Source: Dillenia suffruticosa (taxonomy: Eukaryota > Streptophyta > Magnoliopsida > Dilleniales > Dilleniaceae). From it: a stretch of 64,000 nucleotides of DNA. Made by a program: the position numbers and the translations under genes. Under the pieces are notes generated by a model. That model searched no databases. It was given only the letters and a program-made list of their open reading frames with translations, and had not been told where the DNA came from. How positions within the stretch are numbered: the first letter of the stretch is position 1; each line of letters opens with the position of its first letter. Below are positions 22,090 through 32,599 of this stretch, piece after piece. The DNA lies in the NCBI GenBank assembly GCA_033439265.1, contig JAVTVX010000012.1, forward strand, positions 30,140,761-30,204,760, given 5' to 3'.

Positions 22090-23400
22090 TGGATAAAAGG
22101 AGTTGATGAGAATCTATGAGATCTAGGATCTAATTAATTTGCCTGAGGGTAGTAGGGCTGTTGAGAACATGTGGGTTCTCAATATCAGGAAAAAGGTCGA
22201 TGGATCGGTGTTGAGGTATAAGGCCTATCTGATAATCATGGGTTACTCAGACTAAGGGCGAGATTATCTCGATCCGTTTACTTTTAGCGATTGTCGTGGA
22301 CATGATATAAATCTAAAGTAGACCAGATGAACGTTGAGACTGTTCTCCTGAGTGGGAGTTTTGGATGAGAAGATCTATAAAGAACATCTGGCTTTATTCC
22401 TATAGATCAGAATGATAAGGTCCATTGACTTCGGAAGTCGACATGCGACCTTAATCATCAATCCAGGCAGTAGCACTTGAGATTTTACGAGAAGGTGATA
22501 TCTCACGTTTTAGTGATGATCGAGGAGGATCATCGCGCATACCATTTACGTTCTTGTGATCATGTCTTTATGTGGATGACATTCTGTTGATTGGGAACAA
22601 CAGAGAGTATCTCATGACCACGATGACGTGGACATTGTCGAGTCTTGATGTGAAGGACATGGGCGAGACTCAGTTCTTCCTCGAAGTTAAGATCCAGAGG
22701 AATCGACTACGACCCTAAAGATACTCTTATTGCTAAAAGGTTAAACGCTAATTCTTGACATAAGCCTTAAGACTCAGTGAAGGGCAATGGAAATCCTTGT
22801 ACCAGTGCATTGGGTGCCCTGATATACGCAGTGTTGCGTACACGATCAAACATTTGCTTAGCAGTCAGTATGGTAATTAGGTATTGATCGAATCCTAAAA
22901 GGGATCACTGGAGAGCAGTGAAAGGATTCTGAGATATCTCGAGAGAACTGCGGACCTCTCCTTGTGTTAAGAAGGAGGTGATTTGCATCTTGTGTTGTTG
23001 GGTATTCAGATACCAACTGAGTTGGTGATCTGAATGTATGCAAATCCATGTCAGATTTTGTTGTCTTGGAGTAGCAAGAAGCAAATCTACATATCTCTAT
23101 CTACGATAGGGGCTGAGCTTGTGATACACTCAGCTGCAGTTCAGGAGAGTGTTTGGCTCCAGAAATTTCTGGATCACTTAGGGGTTGTGGTAAACAGTGG
23201 GAGGCCAGTGATGATTTATTGAGACAATCAGGCCGCCCTTGACCACACTTGAGACCCTAAGCATCAGTAAGTCTAAACACATTGATACTTAATACTACGT
23301 TATGAGATACATCACCGAGAAGGGTGAAGTGACAAATTAAATACATTACTATACAGCGTGTTGGCTGATCCTTTCAATAAACCCATTATGAGAGATTCCT
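22090..23400 (+). pseudogene. Copia reverse transcriptase-RNase H remnant
   Basis: Recognisable pieces include ENMWVLNIRKKVDGSVLRYKAY (22165-22235), LYVDDILLIGNNREYL around 22565-22615 (the RT catalytic YVDD is preserved) and DVKDMGETQFFLEVKI near 22650. RNase H-like remnants lie at 23050-23400, including ..ITEKGEV... Many stops and shifts separate them, so no functional enzyme is encoded. Confidence 0.8.
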
Positions 23401-24575
23401 GTATGAGATATAGGAATCGTAGGGTTTATATGTATATTAACATTTCTCACTTTGTGCTGATGCTTATTGCGTTATATATATATATGACATGAGTGCATGA
23501 AAGAGTCACTTACTTATAGCACTATTTTATTGTCATATATTTTCTGATTTGTTGTGATAAATGATATGTTAGGCAGGCGTGGTCGACTCTCTCACATGAG
23601 TGACCACCTTCGACTCTGAGTGAGCGGAGATGAGACGGATTTTAGTCGTAAGAGGCTTTGAGAGTGGCCCTACTAGAACATAAGTCGCCCTGATATGTGT
23701 TCAGGATGAGGTCATATGCGATATGACCGACATGGAAATACCCACATCCATGTTGCCTGTAAGCAGTCAGGTTTGAGATCTCAGATATCACCTGCGATTT
23801 GTGATATTGTCTCTGAGATGCTCTCTCTGAGATCTCTGAGTAAAGTGTTATGTGTAGACTGAGTCTCATACCTGTACAGTGTTAGAGAAATCTGACATAT
23901 GCCCTTTGAAAGATGGGGGAATAACACTGTGGCACGCGTTTCATACCGTGTGTGATATGACGGCCAGGGATAGTGGGAACATCATTTTGAGACATTGATA
24001 TTCTTTAGATCCCCGTTCCCACTGTATGAGATCCGAGATCCATTGAGTGTGATCTCTTGTACCCTTATCACTTTCGGCTGTTTCTAGAAGTCTTGACTCA
24101 GTGATGCTACTTTAGTCTGTTTACCGATGGCTCGGAAGATAAATTAAGGTCTGAGGGACAGGTCTAGGAAAGCAGCTGAATTGAGGCTAATAGATTCGAG
24201 TTTGGGAAAAGGAAGACCAATTGACAATACATCATTGTATTGTATTCACCGGCTAGCCTATTATGTCTATCCATGTTGGGATGTAAGCATAATAGTGGAT
24301 ACATAGTCGAGCATTTATTGGGGATTACTTTCGTTGAGGAAAGTAGTTCGATGGATGTAATTAGTCTTGGATCTGGGGTGCAGCGAGTTATTTTAGATAC
24401 TAACGATGGCTTCTCGATCATCCTAACAGGTGTATCGAGAGGTCTTTACTTGCAAGTGTACTCGCCGGTCGCACGACGTCCAATCCTGTATGAAAGTCCA
24501 GCAGGGTGATAAGAAAGATCGCATGAGTTGTGATCTTGCGACGGAAGTAAAATGCCCTCGTGTGCAAGTGAGAGA
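23401..24575 (+). other. 3' non-coding interior of the 6.9-kb element
   Basis: About 1.2 kb between the RNase H remnant and the 3' LTR. It is rich in GAGATC/GATATC-like words near 23760-23860. No domain is recognised in the 24240-24509 frame. The purine-rich GTGAGAGA at 24568-24575 could be the polypurine tract. Confidence 0.5.
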
Positions 24576-25025
24576 TATTGGTTTTAATATTGCCCATCGT
24601 GGGGCATTTGAGGGGTTATGGGATAACTTCCCATAACTCCCATTTTGATTTAATAACCTCTCCCCAAGTAACCTATTGAATGTAAAAAAAAAAAATACAA
24701 ACAAAAACAGAATGTTGTTCTTGATGTTCTTGCTGAAGAGAGAAAAATATAGAATGAGGGAATGAGAAATTTTCGTGAAGGAAAATTTCCCCGTCGCTAA
24801 AATCACCGGATTGAGGGTTGCGGCGTTGTGACACTGTGGTGGTGATTCAACCAACCTTGTGATCACCATCCCGACCGCGAAATCGGATCGAGGGACGTTC
24901 GATTGATCTTTTGGAGCCTCTACACATTCGAGGTATTTATACCCTATATCCGATCTATATTTGTTTTTCCGAAAATTGTTCGAATGCTTTCGCTGCATGT
25001 GAATCGAATCAATTAAATTCCAACA
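24576..25025 (+). repeat. 3' LTR of the 6.9-kb element
   Basis: 450 bp, paired with 18092-18541. The 191-codon minus-strand frame overlapping it is a shadow of the LTR and is not a gene. Confidence 0.9.
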
Positions 25026-25920
25026 GTGCTAGACTGATGTTCAACCACATTTGTCTTCTTGTTTCCAGTGTTTTCCTCCGATTTTAATTTCTTGTGGAAT
25101 CTGTATTTTTTTCTTAAAAGGGCATTTCTTTTCACAGAAAAAACATGACTTGTTTTTTTTATTGTTGTTCTTGCTATTGGTATGTCCATTTTTAAAGATG
25201 TTGTCATCTTTTCTTTTCTTTCCTCCGTTCTTGACGCTAGATTCAACTTGATTTATCTTATTTTTCCGATTCCAAAGCATATTTACTTTCACGATTTCGA
25301 GTTTTCCCTTCAATTTGAATATATTTTAGGAGTTGGCCTATAGTAAAATATTCAGAAGTGTGTAATAGTTTCTTTCAATAATTGTTCCAAATAGTTGGTA
25401 ATTTTGAAATAACTGCAACCACTTATAATTATTCAGACACTTCTACTTTTAAACCATTGATTCTAGACATTAAGACCAGTAATTCATCCACTTGATCCAT
25501 GACAGATTTATTATCCACTATTTGAAAGTCAAAAACTTTTATACTAAGAAATCTGTCCATACATTGTTTTACAGAAGTATACTTGTTCTCCAATGTTTTT
25601 CATATTTCTTGTGGGGTCTTGAGTAGACGAAACAAATCATATAATCGATTAGATAAAAAATTCATAATAAATCCTCTGCAACGAACTTCATCATCCAGAT
25701 GTTTCTGGTGAAGGGTTTTGATTTTGTCAGTATCACTTTCACTCGGCTTTGGAATGGGTGGTAAGTTAGAATTTAGTAGATAAACAATATTCAACTTGGT
25801 AAAAAGAAAGAGTAATTTATCCTTCTAGCAAGTGAAATTTGTCCCATCAAATAGGTCTAGTTTGAACATATTCGAGTTGATCATCTTGTTGAAGATAAAA
25901 TCAAAACCAATAGCCTCCAT
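25026..25920 (-). pseudogene. Copia gag remnant (UBN2 type) with zinc knuckle
   Basis: Read on the minus strand from about 25920: MEAIGFDF..MFKLDLFDGTNF, a stop, then (25794-25600) ..LPPIPKPSESDTDKIKTLHQKHLDDEVRCRGFIMN..RLYDLF. This is the classic copia gag pattern. Near 25130-25180 is a zinc knuckle reading CFFCxKKxxFKKxx in a lysine- and asparagine-rich tract. Stops and frameshifts are present. Its own LTR lies upstream at 25943-26495. The 6.9-kb element interrupts it at 25026/18091. Confidence 0.8.
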
Positions 25921-25942
25921 TGCAAAATAATTTGCTTAAGAT

Positions 25943-26495
25943 TGTTGGGAAATTTGAAAGACTTCAAAATGCAAAATTTGAAGGGATTTGCACGTGAAAT
26001 AATCATTGTTTTTAAGGAAATTATGCCACCACTATATTGTTTACTGGGTTGATGGTAAATTCTTTCAGAATATGCAAATTGAAACAAAATTTTGAAATAG
26101 CAAAATTTCAAATTTCTCCCAAAAAAAAAAATAGAGATTTTCATAAAATGAAAAGTTAATTTTACTGCCAATGATGGAAAAGTTTGAAGTGAAGTTTCCC
26201 AATGAGAGAGATTATTTATAGAAAATGAAGGACAGCAATTATGAGATATCTTTTCATTTAAAAGACATAACGAATATGCTTTTTTGATTTAAAAACCATC
26301 AGTTTATTCAAGAGGTATTATTTCATTATTAGAAAATGACATTTTAATCAAAAGATATCAATTTATTTAATTTTTAAATTTGTGTCTTTCGAATAAAATA
26401 ATGAATAATACCCAAGTGCCCTATCTTTGATTCTTAAATAATTAATTAATTATTTTTTAATAGTCATTTGATGAAAATCACATTTTCCTACAACA
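25943..26495 (-). repeat. LTR of the reverse-strand copia element
   Basis: On the minus strand it begins TGTTGTAGGAAAATG and ends TTTCCCAACA, an inverted TGTTG/CAACA pair. It lies immediately upstream of the gag start. No partner LTR is seen on the other side, so the element is truncated there. Its upstream edge coincides with the left limit of copy A homology (about 26525). Confidence 0.65.
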
Positions 26496-26691
26496 AAATA
26501 TCCACAACATATTGCAAACTATATTTAACACATTTAACATACTTTGTGAATTTTGTACACATGCTATGTGTGCGAAATTTGCATTATTAAGCATTTCGGA
26601 AATATGTATTTTTCTCACGTTTTGCAAACTCTCTACAATGGTATTATTGTTATTCTCTCTGCACCGAGGGCTACTTTACTTGCTTCAAGTC

Positions 26692-26699
26692 TATAAATA
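26692..26699 (+). promoter_or_regulatory. TATA box of the copy A proline-rich small gene
   Basis: TATAAATA, 91 nt before the ATG at 26783. It is identical in sequence and spacing in copy B (48592-48599). Confidence 0.7.
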
Positions 26700-26782
26700 C
26701 CCTCAGACTCGATATTGAATGTTGTAGCCCTTCTTGTTTTTCCCTATAAGCAGCTCCGACCCTCACTTGAGGTGCCAAAAAA

Positions 26783-27106
26783 ATGGCTAGGTTTCAGCGA
26801 GAAGCAGCCAATTTTCTGCGGCCTGTTCCACCACTTCTACCACCGTTGTCGCCACTCGTGACCACAACTAGCCCATTTCGGACCCCATTCTCTGCCGTTG
26901 CACCTCCACACTCGGTGGTTGTGCCGCGGCTTCGAGTTCACATCACATTGGAAACCATATATGAAGAAGAACCCAAAGAAGAATGTATTCCTACAACTCA
27001 AACTTCATCATCATCATCATCAATTCTCTCAACAACAGAATCTGTGTGTTTCTTGGAAGTGCACAAGGGTCTGGCTTCATATACTCATAATTATCAGTAT
27101 GCTTAG
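26783..27106 (+). CDS. Small proline-rich protein with LETIYEE motif, copy A
   Basis: 107 codons, starting MARFQREAAN. Residues 12-25 are proline-rich (LRPVPPLLPPLSPL). Residues 40-42 read APP, 49-51 RLR and 56-62 LETIYEE, followed by an acidic PKEE. A Ser tract occupies about 74-80, and the C-terminus is VCFLEVHKGLASYTHNYQ. There is no signal peptide or membrane segment. A TATA box 91 nt upstream and a preserved frame in copy B (105 codons) support a real gene. From residue 43 to 71 the two copies are identical at protein level, while the N-terminal half differs mostly at amino-acid-changing sites. I do not recognise a named family. The APP..basic..L[DE]xIxEE layout resembles the 32131-32379 protein. 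Confidence 0.7.
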   Translation: MARFQREAANFLRPVPPLLPPLSPLVTTTSPFRTPFSAVAPPHSVVVPRLRVHITLETIYEEEPKEECIPTTQTSSSSSSILSTTESVCFLEVHKGLASYTHNYQYA

Positions 27107-27666
27107 CCAATTGATTCACTAGATGACCCTTTTTTTTTTAAATAATGGTGGTAATTTCAATTATTACCCTTTGGGCGTTTATCATGCTATTTGTATATCA
27201 ATATAAATAATATTTTTCTCTCTTCTTTGCAAATCTTTTAGTTATTTTTGCCAATTGGAACTTAATAATTTGCTGCTCAATAAAAAGGAAACTTGCTGGT
27301 GTTCTTCGCACTATACCAGCTTACAGTTTAGGAAATTGAAAGATTTGCTGCTATCATTTTTTTTCTTGGCAATAATATTTATTTGAATTATCCTTTGGAA
27401 ATGTTTCTACAATACACCAATAAAAAAATATTTGAAAAAAAAACTTGAAAATTGAAAATATCAACTCATTTTTTTTAATACAAGGAGATGCAATCGGTCT
27501 AAATACCACCTTAATCTTTTAAAAGAAATATAAAGAAAAAATATGTCAATAAGTTATGATTCAACTTTCACCGCCCTCTCCCTGGTCTTGACTTTGAGGC
27601 TTCTTATGTGCGAAAAAAATTACACGGGATATATAGAACCCACCCAATACTAAAGTCTGAATCTAA
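27107..27666. other. 3' flank of the proline-rich gene, copy A
   Basis: It probably contains the 3' UTR: AATAAAAAGG occurs near 27278. 27421-27666 is homologous to 52371-52670 and, from about 27570, to 8375-8540 of copy 0. No coding frame. Confidence 0.5.
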
Positions 27667-29069
27667 CACTACCAAAAAACAAATTTTTAGTGACGGAAAA
27701 TTACCGATAGAAAAAAATCCGTCGCTAATAGCGACGGATTACCTTTGGACAAAATACCAAGAGATTTGTGCAGGATTAGCGATGAAAATTAATGACGGAA
27801 ATGTTTCCATCGCTAATCCGCCCCAGAAGTGTTGAACAGTAAATAAAAAAAAAAAATTATAAACCTATTAGCGATAGATTACTGACGGAAATTTTAACGA
27901 CACAAAAATTCCGTCGCTAATCCTTCGGTGTATTGGTGAAAGGAAAAAAATAAAAAAATAAAAAAAAATATATGTGCAATCATCAGTGACGGATTAGCGA
28001 TGAAAAATTTACCGACGGATTAGCGACGGAATTTTTAGCGATAAATTAATGGCGGATTAGCAACGAAAATATTAGCGACGGATTATCAACCGAATTTTTA
28101 TAGACGGATCAGCAATGGATTTTTTTATTTTTTTTTATTTTTTTATTTTTTTATTTTGTTATTTTTATTTTGTCATTTTTATTTTTATTTATTTTTTATT
28201 TAATAATTCTTTATATTTTTATTTTTATTTTATTTTGTAGAAGAATAAAATGATTTTATTTTTTAAATTTTATTTTATTTTATTTTAGGCCAAAATTTTA
28301 TTATTTTATTATTTTTGATTTAATAATTCTTTTTATTTTTATTTTTATTTTCTTAGAAGAATAATATTATTTTATTTTTATAAATTTTTATTATTTTATT
28401 TTAAGCTCAAATTTTATTGTTTTATTATTTTATAATAAAATTATCATTTTATATTTTTTTATTATTATTAAATTTTATGAGATATAGATAATAAATAAAT
28501 AAATAAAAAGAATAGAGTAAAGTAACCCAATGTGGTCCTGTGGTTATGTTGTTCTTAACATTTTAATTGTGCCGGGGTTCGAGCAGCGGCGGAGGCATGC
28601 AGAGCATTTTTCAACATTAACGGAACCGGGCGGGTGGGCTGCCGAGCGGGTGCGCGTACGGGAAGGTTCAGAGGAGCTAGGGTGAGCGTCAGGCGGCCGG
28701 GTGCTTGCGGGTGATTTCAGAGCAGCTGGGCACACGTGAGGTCACAAGCACACACGTGAGGACTCGGGCGGGAGCGTGGCCGTGCATGTGCACACTTGGA
28801 AGCTCCTGAATTAGCGATGGAAAATAATTATCAGCGACAGCTATTTTTAACGATAGATTTTTTCTATCGCTGATATTTTTTTATCAACGGATTAGGGACA
28901 GATATATTTAGCGACTGATTTTTTTCATCTCTAATATCAACGATCAATGTGATCCATCATAAAAATTAGTGGGATAGTTTTTAGCGACGAAAAAATCCGT
29001 CGCTAATCGCTAATATCTTTTAACGACGAATTTTTTCCTTTATCGCTAAAAGTGTGTTTTCTAGTAGTG
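27667..29069. mobile_element. CACTA mini-element 2 (non-autonomous)
   Basis: The left end is CACTACCAAAAAACA and the right end TGTTTTCTAGTAGTG, with target duplication TAA (27664-27666 and 29070-29072). The empty site CTAAAATATTAATTC is intact at 52669 and 8471. Arrays of GCGACGGATT/TCCGTCGCTAAT words fill 27690-28110 and 28800-29050. The centre is a T-rich block (28120-28480), a tRNA-like module (28533-28584) and a GC-rich patch (28570-28800). There is no transposase. Confidence 0.95.
28533..28584 (+). promoter_or_regulatory. tRNA-like module in CACTA mini-element 2
   Basis: TGGTCCTGTGG (28533-28543) matches the A-box pattern TRGYNNAGTGG at 10 of 11 positions. GGTTCGAGC (28576-28584) is a B-box-like sequence 43 nt downstream. 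The intervening GGTTATGTTGTTCTTAAC is also tRNA-like in wording. No folded, complete tRNA is evident. Confidence 0.6.
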
Positions 29070-29271
29070 TAAAATATTAATTCTACTAAAATCCTAATCA
29101 GATTAATCTAAATTGAAACCCCCCTCCCCAAACAATCTCATTGCGTAATCACCATCAGAGGTAATTTTACCCTCAACAAATAATTTCTCCTCCCTGCCTT
29201 GTGCTCGATAAGTTTGATTTTTTTATAAAACTGACTGAGAAGATCACAAGCAACAAAATGACGGTCATTAT

Positions 29272-30300
29272 TGTCACCAAGACATACTAGTTTGCTGTGG
29301 AAGTGACTCACCAAGAACCTGTGCTAGAAATCAAACAAAAAATCGAGCGAGTACTGGGCGTGCGTGGGGCTTCACAAACTCTAGTAATATGGGGATGGGA
29401 GTTAATTAATGTCCTTGATATGGAAGACTATATGTTAATTTATATGCCCACGTGGACATTTAAATAAGAGGTAGTTATCCCATTTAAAAAAAAAATGATT
29501 ACCACCCTCTAACTCCCATATTCCCAGGAAGGTCTCCTCTCCCTCTCTTTTTTTGGTAAGTGAGTATGTACGTGAATGATGCAGAAATCACAGAAAATGT
29601 TTTGCTTATTCTGAGAATAAATGAAGCAAGATTGAATCATGCTTGAGATCATGATTCCCAAGAGAAAAAGGTGAGAAAGAGACAAAACACATATTCTCTC
29701 GGGTGAGAATAATTGAGGGATAGAGAAATTTGCGAGTAAGAAAATTTCTCCCGATCAAGGAGTTCATCGTACTTTGGATTGAGATGTTGTGAATCCATAG
29801 TGGTGATTCATTTCGTGATCACTATCCCGACTGAAGCGATTCGTACAAATGAGTTCGCGATTGATTGATTTGTTGGATATCTACATATTGAGGTATTTAT
29901 CCAAAAATTTCAAAACTTTTAATTTATACGCTTCTACATACGCATATAATGTAATAAATCCTACACTATCCTATAGCCACGGGAGGCACAAAAATCAATC
30001 TCACAGTTAATCCCATACCTCAAAATCTAAGCAAAATGCAAATTACTGTCAAGTTTTCAGCCAAAAGGATCACTATAGAGGTTGACAGAACAGAGACAGT
30101 GCGAAGCCATAAAGGAGAAAATACACATCACAGATGGAACTCTAATAGAAAGAATGCCACTACTTTTTTCTGGCATAGAAATGGAAGATTTCTGCAATTT
30201 GGGTTAGATCTTAGAGATGAAAAAGAAAAAGGTTTTCTTTCGGAGAAGAAGAAGATAGTGAAAGTAAAATTGGTTTCCCTTTTTTTTAATTTGGACTAAT
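29272..30300 (+). pseudogene. Ubiquitin-like domain pseudogene, copy A (interrupted by solo LTR)
   Basis: The first part, up to 29432, reads (after the shared TAG) FAVEVTHQEPVLEIKQ.., ..GASQTLVIWGWELINVLDMEDY. The second part resumes at 29966 with INLTV..MQITVKFSAKRITIEVDRTETV, then the shared one-base insertion. The Ubl wording LKEKIHI and EMEDF is recovered only by shifting frame. The 30036-30299 frame therefore begins as Ubl and becomes nonsense. A 533-bp solo LTR separates the halves. Confidence 0.65.
29433..29965 (+). mobile_element. Solo LTR, related to the 6.9-kb element's LTR
   Basis: It starts TGTTAATTTATATG and ends AAATCCTACA, flanked by CTATA (29428-29432) and CTATC (29966-29970). 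Copy B reads straight through here (..GACTATCCTATA..). The middle resembles 18092-18541 (GAGAAATTT..., GTGGTGATTCA..., GTGATCACTATCCCGAC, GAGGTATTTAT) but is well diverged. No internal sequence remains, as expected after LTR-LTR recombination. Confidence 0.85.
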
Positions 30301-30329
30301 CTAATTAGAGTTTGATTAAAGTAAATACT

Positions 30330-31870
30330 TTAGTTTTAGATTTTAGTATTGAGTGGATTCCACAATCTCCTCTTACATCACAATCATCCATTTTTCAGAA
30401 TCCTTGCATCCAGCTACTGAAAAGGTGGATGATTCATCACAAAGATTAATATTTACAGCAACACTTAAAGCATAAGCACAAAATCAACTTCTGCATATCT
30501 TTGAGGAGGCTTTATATTTCTCCTAGGCCTATTTGTAGTAAAGAGTACTGAGATGATAGTGGAGGAGTGGTGATTTTTTATATAGACTCAGACTCAGCCC
30601 TAGAACTAAATTCTAATGAAGACTCTTTCAAGCTCTACCAGTTTGTTTAATTTTTGCATTTCTACATTCCTGCATCACTAAAACAACTGGGAGGAAGAAT
30701 TTTGAAGCATAGAACTCTCATAAAATACTACATTTCTGCTAATTATAACTTTACTAGTTGCCAGACATTACAATTTATATCCATTACAATTTCGATGTTG
30801 GTTCTAATTTTCCATCATCAACATGTGCATATGCAGGGCAACCAAATACTGTTAAAATAGAATAATTTGCAGGAGTACTACATCATACCTCTTCAGGAGA
30901 CCTTTTGTCAATAGCAAATGAAGGACATCAATTAACAAGAAAACAAGTTGTAGAAGCTGTTTCAACACAAAAAAACTTAGGTAGACCAGAATTGGAAAGC
31001 ATACGTCGAACTTTCTCCATTAAAGTCCTATCAATACATTCTACTATACCATTTTGTTTGGGGCTATCAGGAACTGTCAAGTGTCTTATAATTTCTTCCC
31101 TTTTGCAGGAAGCATTGAACTCTTCTGAACAAAACTCTAAGTCATTACCAGTACGAAGATATTTTATTTGTCTTTCTGTCTGCTTTTCAACTAAGATCTT
31201 TCAATGTTTGAATGTATCAAATACATTACTCTTCTGTTTCAACAAGAACACTCGAGCTTTTCTTGAAAAATCATTGATAAAAGGTTAGCGTGTACCTTGT
31301 GCCACCTTTGGAAGGCACCTTGGATGCCCCCAAAGATCAGAATGAATATAGTTGAATGTTCCTTTTGTGCTATAAATGTCTTTATTGGAGTTGACTTTCT
31401 TCTGCTTTCCAAAGACAATGCTCAAAGAACTCCAATTTTGTAGTACTCTACCCATCAAGTAGTTCTCTTTTACTTAGTTCTGTCAATCCATTTTCACTAA
31501 GGTGCCCAAGCCGCATATGTCATAGTTTAGTAATATCCTGGTCTAAAAGAGTAGGAGTAGTGATGACAGTATCACCTGTAATTATAGAACCTTGCAAGAC
31601 ATACAACCCGAAGGGCTGTTTCCGCCCTTTCATTACAACAAGAGCGCCTTTACTAGCCTTTAGATCATATTAGGGTAAGTACAAATTGTCAGTAACCCAT
31701 TTTGTAGAAATTGTGGTTCACTGGTCTCTCAAGAGGACAAGTGTCTCTTTCGTGGAGAATGCAAGCCCTCATGATACTATCTTATAGAGCCCCTAAAAGT
31801 ATTATCTGGCTCCGCTTTGATTCTTTCCATTTCTCAACCACTGCAAGTTTCACATTATAACATAATTAAC
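30330..31870 (-). pseudogene. Copia pol fragment (pre-integrase, integrase), copy A
   Basis: Read from high to low coordinates, about 31600-31480 gives FGLYVLQGSIITGDT..ITKLWHMRLGHLSENGLTEL (gag-pre-integrase). 31100-30900 gives KQNGM.E.IDRTLMEKVRRMLSNSGLPKFF (integrase, after the catalytic glutamate), then FGCPAYAHVDDGKLEP near 30840-30790. The reading ends around 30380 with ..KWMIVM.EEI just before RT would begin. RT and RNase H are absent, and stops and shifts are frequent. It was present before the A/B duplication. Confidence 0.8.
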
Positions 31871-31904
31871 TCTGCCAAACCAATCTGCAAGTATGTATGA
31901 TAGG

Positions 31905-31910
<6 letters not shown>

Positions 31911-31947
<37 letters not shown>
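31911..31947. repeat. (GA)n microsatellite, copy A
   Basis: An uninterrupted GA run. The corresponding run in copy B (about 54951-54965) is much shorter. Confidence 0.9.
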
Positions 31948-31948
<1 letters not shown>

Positions 31949-32130
31949 ATAATTCTTGCTTATATCAACCCATTAACTGATAACAGAAAGGAGTACATAG
32001 TCTCAAGAATGTCTGGTCTGAAAATTCCATAGTTCTGGACATAAGTACTCCAAAAGGTAGGTGCATCACTGCATTAGCAATAGAAAGAAAAATACGTTAT
32101 TAGAAAAGCTGCTTTTAGAAATCTCTCTTT

Positions 32131-32379
32131 CTAGTAACCAAAAATTGAGTAGGAACTTGGCACGCCTCGGAGTAGATATTGGGTAGAATTGCATCCATTA
32201 ACAGAAGCGGAAGCAGAGGAAGTTGTCTTGGGCGGAGAAGAAGCACCATCACTTGGGCTAACTTCTCTCTCCTCTTCCTTGATTGGATCCAACATCTTTG
32301 GTGCTCGACGCCTCACCACGCTGACAAATTGCGGTGGTGCAGCTTCAGTGATGAACTTCGCATTGCGTGCGTTCGCCAT
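32131..32379 (-). CDS. Small protein with LDPIKEE motif, copy A
   Basis: 82 codons beginning MANARNAKFITEAAPP. Residues 12-16 are EAAPP, 23-28 RRRAPK and 30-36 LDPIKEE. Then comes an acidic ERE, a Ser/Pro/Ala-rich stretch (38-60) and a C-terminus YLLRGVPSSYSIFG. There is no signal peptide or membrane helix. Copy B differs at only three residues, which suggests constraint. A TATA-like TATATATA lies about 205 nt upstream of the ATG on the same strand, and a (CT)n run lies in the inferred 5' UTR. I cannot name the family. The EAAPP..LDxIxEE signature looks like a conserved plant small-protein motif and is shared with the 15577 ORF. Confidence 0.75.
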   Translation of the reverse strand: MANARNAKFITEAAPPQFVSVVRRRAPKMLDPIKEEEREVSPSDGASSPPKTTSSASASVNGCNSTQYLLRGVPSSYSIFGY

Positions 32380-32416
32380 ATTTGTTGTCTCTCCAGTTTT
32401 ACGACGAGAGGACTAA

Positions 32417-32419
<3 letters not shown>

Positions 32420-32493
<74 letters not shown>
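32420..32493. repeat. (GA)37 microsatellite in the inferred 5' UTR of the copy A small gene
   Basis: 74 bp of GA, read as (CT)n on the coding strand, about 40 nt upstream of the ATG. Copy B has only about 24 bp of interrupted GA at 55437-55460. Confidence 0.9.
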
Positions 32494-32496
<3 letters not shown>

Positions 32497-32583
32497 AAGG
32501 GAGAAGAGGAAAGAACAGAAAGGTTCTTAGAATGTGGCAAAGTGAAATGAATGGCTTGTGGCAAAAACCTAGAACCTGTGGTG

Positions 32584-32597
32584 GGATATATATAAGC
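32584..32597 (-). promoter_or_regulatory. TATA box, copy A minus-strand small gene
   Basis: On the minus strand the sequence is GCTTATATATATCC. It is conserved in copy B at 55549-55562. Confidence 0.55.
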
Positions 32598-32599
32598 GC

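Larger units (their letters stand above)
18092..25025 (+). mobile_element. 6.9-kb copia-type LTR element with near-identical LTRs and decayed interior
   Basis: LTRs at 18092-18541 and 24576-25025 are both 450 bp and differ at three positions that I counted, all transitions. They start TATTGG (a changed TGTTGG) and end CCAACA, an inverted pair. Flanking bases are GTGCA (18087-18091) and GTGCT (25026-25030), consistent with a 5-bp duplication with one change. The iMet primer site TTGGTATCAGAGC is at 18542-18554. The interior has a GC-rich leader and then broken copia integrase, RT and RNase H. It interrupts a reverse-strand copia gag-protease. Near-identical LTRs around a dead interior suggest recent mobilisation in trans or LTR homogenisation. 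Confidence 0.9.

Noticed and set aside
24423..24998. 191-codon minus-strand frame, also 17999-18385
   Set aside because: It is the same sequence in both LTRs, read antisense, with no domain. It is an LTR shadow.
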